Source of the DNA: Nitrospirales bacterium | GTDB taxonomy: Bacteria; Nitrospirota; Nitrospiria; Nitrospirales; UBA8639 | Assembly (NCBI GenBank): GCA_029261305.1 | Contig: JAJDBO010000098.1 | Location: 1-10,153 of the forward strand | Length of the DNA stretch: 10,153 nucleotides | Reading direction: 5' to 3' | Part shown: positions 6,285 through 10,153 of the stretch, one piece after another | Numbering within the stretch: position 1 is the stretch's first letter | How the letters are laid out: each line of letters begins with the position of its first letter | Notes under the pieces: generated by a model | What the model saw: the letters and a program-made list of their open reading frames with translations, nothing else | The model's database searches: none | What the model was told of the DNA's origin: nothing | Translations under genes and position numbers: made by a program

Positions 6285-8602
6285 CCGGCCCTTTCTTGCA
6301 TCATAGATTGAGGTCCTAGAATTTCACGTCGTCCGTCACGGCCAGGGGCACTCACAAGCCCTTCTTCTTCCATTTGTTCGATCATGCGCGCGGCTCGAGG
6401 GTAACCAACGCGAAGCCGTCGTTGAAGCAAAGAAGCTGAGGCTTGCCCAGATGTTAATACGACTTCTCTGGCTTGTTCATAGACCTCATCTCGTTCTGCC
6501 TCTTCTTCAAAGACTTCGGGGTTTTGAAATGGGGCTTCATCGCTATACTCTGGCCCTGCTTGTGCTTTGACATATCCTACCACACGTTGCACATCCTCAT
6601 CTGACACGTAGGAGCCATGGAGCCGAACCAATTGCCCAGTTCCCGGGGCCAAATACAGCATATCACCAAGACCCAGAAGCGCTTCTGCGCCGTTGGCATC
6701 AAGGATGGTACGTGAATCTGTTTTTGAAGATACTTGGAAAGCAATTCGGGCCGGGAAATTAGCTTTGATCAATCCGGTCACCACATCGACTGAAGGGCGT
6801 TGTGTGGCCAAAATCAAATGAATGCCTGAAGCTCGTGCCATTTGGGCTAAGCGCGCGATCTTATCTTCGATTTCTTTAGGAGCGACCATCATTAAATCTG
6901 CGAACTCATCGATGACCACAACAATGTAAGGAAGGGGTTCAAGCGTCAGTTCCTCATCTTGATCAGGGTCTTCAGTCTGGGATGCATGAGTAGGCATCCT
7001 ATTCTCTAATTCGGCTATTTTGTCATTGTAGCCCTGAATATTTCTCACGCCATTCTCGGCCAGCAAATGATAGCGTCGTTCCATTTCTAGTAGGACCCAA
7101 CTGAGACCCCGGGCTGCGGATTTTGGATCAGTTAACGCTGGGCGAAGCAAATGTGGAATGCCATCATAGACTTGAAGCTCTAACACCTTGGGGTCAATGA
7201 GCAGTAGCTTGACTTCATCAGGATGTGCTGAAAACAACAAACTCAACAACATGCTGTTTAAGCCAACGCTTTTCCCAGCACCAGTAGCACCAGCTACCAA
7301 GAGGTGAGGCATTGTTCTAAGGTCGGCAACAAATGGCCGACCAAAAATGTCTTTTCCCAAGGCCATGGTGAGCTTTGACCGTGAGCGGGTATAAGCTTCA
7401 CTCGTCAGCACTTCTCGAAATGTAACCATTTCTCTAACTGGATTTGGTACCTCAATTCCCACGGTCGATTTTCCAGGAAGAGGAGCGACAATGCGGACCC
7501 GTGTGGCTTTGTGAGCCATGGCCAAGTCATGCGCCAAATTCACAATACGAGCGACCTTAATTCCTGGTCCTGGTTCAAACTCAAACATGGTGATCACCGG
7601 TCCTGGATGGACTTCGGTGACTTTCCCTGGAATCCCAAAATTCTGAAAGGCCCCGGTCAAGACTCGCGATTGCGACTCTAATATGTCATCGGTCTGTTGT
7701 GATTTGGTAACAGGAGGTGGATCAAGAAGTGCCATGGGATCAGGTAAATGGTATCCCTCCGAGACTTTGCGGGTGCGTGGAAAGGTTTGCCGAATCGGAA
7801 GGGCTTCAGCCGCTTCGTTTCCGTCCAACTCCAATTCATCCTCAAGAATATCGGGCTCTGAAAAAGATTCATCTTTTCCCAATAAAGGTAAGCTTCTACC
7901 CCGAGTATCCAGACTTCGATGGATCTTTACAGGTTTATTCGCCGTTGGAATTCGTATTCTTGTTGGAAACGATGGCCAGCGAAAAGAAAGATTGGGAATA
8001 CGGTCCTTGATGGAAATAAAACATCCAGGAATATTTCCAACTGCGGTGGCGACAGAGAATGGAGCGATTAATAACACGGACACCATGACGATGGAGCATA
8101 AGGCAATGATGCTGCCGACCTCTCCAAACAGGGGTGATACAAGACCGACACACCACTGTCCCCAGGATCCGCCTATCATCCCGGAAGCTATGAGACTGTT
8201 TGAAGCCTGTCCTGAGAATTGGAAAAGGGCGCTGAGACAGAGTACTAACAGAATTCCGCCACCGAGACTCCGTAATTTTGTCTGAACTGATTCTTCTTGA
8301 AACGACCTGATGCCTTGTAACAGGATTAAAAGAGGAATGGCTAAAGCTGCTGATCCCACAAGCCAAGCTAAACCCGCTGCAATGGTAGCCCCCACCATCC
8401 CGACCGCGTTTTGAGTGGTTTCAGAGGGTGAAGAAGAAATTCCAACCCATGATGGATCCAGTGCGGAATACGACCACACACTTAAAAAGACCAAAAGGCC
8501 GAGCGTGAGAAGGGCTATTCCAAGAATTTCTCGGCTCAGTATAGAGGGGGCTAGGGTGGTCTTTTTGGCGGGTTTCCCCTTAGACCTAGGGAATATACTC
8601 AT
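6281..8602 (-). CDS. ftsK: DNA translocase FtsK
   Basis: FtsK is a hexameric ATP-driven DNA pump at the division septum that clears chromosomes and activates XerCD recombination at dif. With the ATG at 8602 the protein has 773 residues, close to the short SpoIIIE type rather than the 1329 residues of E. coli FtsK. The N-terminal third holds about four membrane helices (roughly 25-45, 63-97, 116-130, 155-182). A short charged linker follows (about 230-300), then the motor: Walker A GATGAGKS at 438-445, Walker B VVVIDEFADLMM with D565/E566, and ATQRPSVDVVTG. A C-terminal gamma winged helix (about 703-763, SASLLQRRLRVGYPRAARMI) would read polar KOPS-like sequences. An AGGA 8 bases upstream supports the ATG. 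An in-frame TTG at 8638, preceded by AAGGG, would add 12 residues and cannot be ruled out. It is the first gene of the block, overlapping lolA. Confidence 0.96.
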   Translation of the reverse strand: MSIFPRSKGKPAKKTTLAPSILSREILGIALLTLGLLVFLSVWSYSALDPSWVGISSSPSETTQNAVGMVGATIAAGLAWLVGSAALAIPLLILLQGIRSFQEESVQTKLRSLGGGILLVLCLSALFQFSGQASNSLIASGMIGGSWGQWCVGLVSPLFGEVGSIIALCSIVMVSVLLIAPFSVATAVGNIPGCFISIKDRIPNLSFRWPSFPTRIRIPTANKPVKIHRSLDTRGRSLPLLGKDESFSEPDILEDELELDGNEAAEALPIRQTFPRTRKVSEGYHLPDPMALLDPPPVTKSQQTDDILESQSRVLTGAFQNFGIPGKVTEVHPGPVITMFEFEPGPGIKVARIVNLAHDLAMAHKATRVRIVAPLPGKSTVGIEVPNPVREMVTFREVLTSEAYTRSRSKLTMALGKDIFGRPFVADLRTMPHLLVAGATGAGKSVGLNSMLLSLLFSAHPDEVKLLLIDPKVLELQVYDGIPHLLRPALTDPKSAARGLSWVLLEMERRYHLLAENGVRNIQGYNDKIAELENRMPTHASQTEDPDQDEELTLEPLPYIVVVIDEFADLMMVAPKEIEDKIARLAQMARASGIHLILATQRPSVDVVTGLIKANFPARIAFQVSSKTDSRTILDANGAEALLGLGDMLYLAPGTGQLVRLHGSYVSDEDVQRVVGYVKAQAGPEYSDEAPFQNPEVFEEEAERDEVYEQAREVVLTSGQASASLLQRRLRVGYPRAARMIEQMEEEGLVSAPGRDGRREILGPQSMMQERAG

Positions 8603-8697
8603 AGAGGAAATCCTAGCATAGGGTGGGAGGTTAATCAATTAAAACCCTTAAGGTTCGCCTAACACTCAACACCCATACCTTACCAAAATATTGAACA

Positions 8698-8801
8698 CGT
8701 CGTTCCCGACATTTTTTATCGGGAACCCAGGTTGGTTTTTTCTTTGACGATGGTGGGTTTCTTGAGGAGTTTTATATGCAGGGTTTCGCCCCTGCATGAC
8801 G
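8698..8801. repeat. Pair of inverted REP-like hairpins
   Basis: Unit one starts CGTCGT at 8698 and holds the 8-bp stem GTTCCCGA/TCGGGAAC (8702-8709 with 8719-8726) around a 9-base loop. Unit two, on the opposite strand, starts CGTCAT at 8801 and holds the 8-bp stem ATGCAGGG/CCCTGCAT (8776-8783 with 8790-8797) around TTTCGC. The same CGTCRT head in front of each stem, in opposite orientations about 50 bases apart, is the layout of REP doublets (BIME-like), which REP-associated tyrosine transposases are thought to move. No such transposase is in the window. Confidence 0.65.
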
Positions 8802-8943
8802 AGGTCATTTTGTTTCGGCAAAAGGACTCAAAACCATTTCCGCCCGTGCGCGGCCCTCCGGGAGACTTCGCCACGAAACCAAATTTCATGGCTCGGAAAC
8901 TCGCTCTGCTCAAACAGTACTCGCCAGAATAGTCGAATTTGGT
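8798..8943 (+). repeat. Left arm of the foldback element
   Basis: Conserved blocks against the right arm are 8798-8839 (including TTTTGTTTCGGCAAAAG) and 8888-8943 (beginning ATGGCTCGGAAACTCGC). The middle, about 8840-8887, has diverged. Within this arm GAAACCAAATT (8875-8885) is itself nearly complementary to AATTTGGTTCC (8936-8946), so a nested hairpin is possible. Confidence 0.8.
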
Positions 8944-8945
8944 TC

Positions 8946-8960
8946 CGCGGCGAAGCCGCG
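8946..8960. repeat. Small GC-rich hairpin at the edge of the foldback centre
   Basis: CGCGGC (8946-8951) and GCCGCG (8955-8960) flank a GAA loop, giving a stable stem just inside the left arm. It has no T-tract and is probably part of the element's own structure. Confidence 0.7.
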
Positions 8961-9100
8961 CACAAAGGCAGGAAGAAGCTCACGAAACACATACCCATTT
9001 CAGGAGGATTGGGGTGGCATGCCCTACTAAGACTACCCTCATTCGGTGGGCCATTCTTGTCTTCGCCATTCACTTGCATTGGGCGCAGCTGGGCTGCTGT

Positions 9101-9246
9101 CCCGAATCGACTTCTCGGCGAGGACTGTTTGAGCAGAGCGAGTTTCCGAGCCATCTTATTCGGGGCGGTGGACCAGTTCCCCATAGTTCTGCGCACACGC
9201 AAAAAATGGTTTTGGTCACTTTTGCCGAAACAAAAGTGACTCGTCG
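9101..9246 (-). repeat. Right arm of the foldback element
   Basis: Read on the minus strand, it repeats the left arm. The perfect core is at 9124-9154, matching 8888-8918 exactly over 31 bases. The outer end 9205-9246 matches 8798-8839 with small insertions and deletions. It also contains a local hairpin, TCACTTTTG / CAAAAGTGA, at 9216-9224 and 9231-9239 around the loop CCGAAA. Confidence 0.8.
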
Positions 9247-9348
9247 CATGGGGACGACACCTCGTAAAATAATTCTTAGCTCTCGAATTGATCTCGAATA
9301 TTTTGTGACCGGGTAAGGAGTGCGATCTGGATCTACGGGCAGGTTGGT

Positions 9349-10153
9349 CTATCGGGGAGCAATGGTTTCGTCAGGGGTGTGTTGGCGAAGGGCGTGGGTG
9401 AGGGCGATGAATTCTTGGAGGGCAATGGTTTCGGCGCGGCGTTTGGGATCGATGTTCACTGCGGCTAACGCGTCCTGAATCGTGGACGTTGGCCAACCCG
9501 AGTCGCGAAATGAATTCACTAATGTTTTTCTTCGGTGCGCAAATGCCGCACGAACCGTCTGCATGAAATGTTGATCGATTGCATCATTCTCCTGTGTATC
9601 AGGATGCATCGTAAGTGTGACAACTGCCGAAGCCACTTCAGGTCGTGGGCGAAAGCATGAAGCTGGAACTTTGAAGGCTACCCGAGAATCAGCACAGTAT
9701 TGGGTTAACACGGATAGGGACCCATAGTCGCGGCATCCTGGTTTTGCGGCTAGGCGTTTGGCCACCTCGAGTTGTAACATCACAACCATCCTGCTGATGC
9801 GGGATCGGTGTGCCAGCAACTGAAACAACAAGGGGGTCGAGACATAATATGGTAAATTCGCGACGACTACCGTTCCCTGTGGCAAGGAGTGGTAGTTGAA
9901 CTCTAAGGCGTCGCTTGCATGAAGCTCCAACTTGGATTGATGGCAGGTGCTCGATAGGTAGGTCGCCAACTTCTTGTCAATTTCGACCGCAATGACCTGA
10001 GACGCCACGCTACACAACGGCTTCGTGAGCACCCCACGTCCAGGACCGATTTCGAATACGGTTTCATGGGGTTGGATGGCCGCTTCGTGAAGAATCTTTC
10101 TGACGATATTGGGATCGATCAGAAAGTTTTGGCCAAGACGTTTGAGTGGTGGA
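9349..10153 (-). CDS. rsmA: 16S rRNA dimethyladenosine transferase RsmA (KsgA), partial at its N-terminus
   Basis: RsmA dimethylates two adjacent adenosines in the 3'-terminal helix of 16S rRNA using S-adenosylmethionine, a late check in small-subunit assembly. The visible 268 codons start PPLKRLGQNFLIDPNIV, so only about ten residues are missing beyond the right edge by comparison with E. coli KsgA. Motif I is FEIGPGRGVLTKPL, followed by the ribose-binding acidic residue in VIAVEIDKKL. The catalytic NLPYYVSTPLLFQLL (motif IV) is intact. The C-terminal part has FRPRPEVASAVV and AAFAHRRKTLVNSF, which are typical of the family. The reading frame is continuous to the edge. Downstream of its stop lies the palindrome-rich region, with no clean intrinsic terminator seen directly after the gene. 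Confidence 0.96.
   Translation of the reverse strand, partial: PPLKRLGQNFLIDPNIVRKILHEAAIQPHETVFEIGPGRGVLTKPLCSVASQVIAVEIDKKLATYLSSTCHQSKLELHASDALEFNYHSLPQGTVVVANLPYYVSTPLLFQLLAHRSRISRMVVMLQLEVAKRLAAKPGCRDYGSLSVLTQYCADSRVAFKVPASCFRPRPEVASAVVTLTMHPDTQENDAIDQHFMQTVRAAFAHRRKTLVNSFRDSGWPTSTIQDALAAVNIDPKRRAETIALQEFIALTHALRQHTPDETIAPR

Larger units (their letters stand above)
8788..9256. mobile_element. Foldback (long inverted repeat) element, possibly a non-autonomous MITE
   Basis: The two ends of this segment are inverted copies of each other: about 8798-8943 and 9101-9246, with similarity perhaps reaching 8788 and 9256. Outer ends share GACGAG, then TTTTGTTTCGGCAAAAG, then CAAAACCATTT. Inner parts share a 31-base perfect match. 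Between them lies a unique centre of about 157 bases (8944-9100). No transposase gene is present, and no target-site duplication could be identified with certainty. It may be a dispersed non-autonomous element or a structured non-coding locus. The inverted repeat itself is plain in the sequence; mobility is inferred. Confidence 0.6.
8639..9348. other. Gene-free region between rsmA and ftsK, filled with palindromic repeats
   Basis: About 700 bases carry no credible gene. The open frames present are by-products of the inverted repeats listed separately and change frame and strand with them. Besides the repeats, an 8-base direct repeat TCTCGAAT occurs at 9281-9288 and 9292-9299. The promoter for ftsK should lie at 8603-8697, but no box pair is convincing. 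Confidence 0.75.

Noticed and set aside
7683..8285. Long plus-strand frame inside ftsK
   Set aside because: It is antisense to the ftsK linker and membrane region, with arginine- and serine-rich composition typical of a shadow frame.
8796..9316. Several overlapping open frames on both strands (plus 8796-9239, plus 8939-9316, minus 8828-9202)
   Set aside because: They arise from the foldback arms, repeat the same short peptides in different frames, lack ribosome binding sites and resemble no family.
1..10153. CRISPR array, tRNA, rRNA, transposase, phage or toxin-antitoxin genes
   Set aside because: No regularly spaced direct repeats, no cloverleaf-type segment and no such protein families were recognised on either strand.

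Overview
The window looks like an ordinary chromosomal stretch of a Gram-negative bacterium. A periplasmic lipoprotein carrier (LolA) next to an FtsK translocase, a Tat-exported MsrB and a zinc-ribbon type L28 would suit Nitrospira or another member of Nitrospirota. That assignment is an inference from gene content and protein flavour; there is no 16S or other decisive marker here. Almost everything is on the minus strand. Only rpmB is on the plus strand.

Layout from left to right: the 5' part of recG (minus, runs off the left edge); rpmB (plus, divergent from recG); a two-way hairpin terminator that uses the last codons of rpmB; msrB with a Tat-like signal; a 21-bp stem-loop; a methyl-accepting chemotaxis protein without a sensor domain; about 370 bases with no gene; a HAD phosphatase coupled by a 4-base ATGA overlap to an unrecognised secreted protein; a stand-alone receiver domain with a C-terminal membrane helix; lolA; and ftsK, joined to lolA by another ATGA overlap. 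Then come about 700 bases of palindromic repeats, and finally rsmA (minus), nearly complete and running off the right edge.

Transcription of the central block would run ftsK, lolA, response regulator, secreted protein, phosphatase. The two ATGA overlaps make ftsK-lolA and secreted protein-phosphatase tightly coupled pairs. Gaps of about 120 bases on each side of the response regulator leave room for separate promoters, and one candidate is listed. The functional themes are chromosome segregation (FtsK), envelope lipoprotein traffic (LolA), signalling (receiver, MCP), ribosome biogenesis (RsmA, L28), oxidative repair (MsrB) and DNA repair (RecG).

The non-genic structure between rsmA and ftsK is the most unusual part. 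It holds a pair of inverted REP-like hairpins directly abutting a foldback element of about 470 bases, whose arms of roughly 150 bases share a perfectly matching 31-base core. I found no CRISPR array, tRNA, rRNA, transposase or phage gene. The most worthwhile items for follow-up are this foldback element and the membrane-tailed response regulator.
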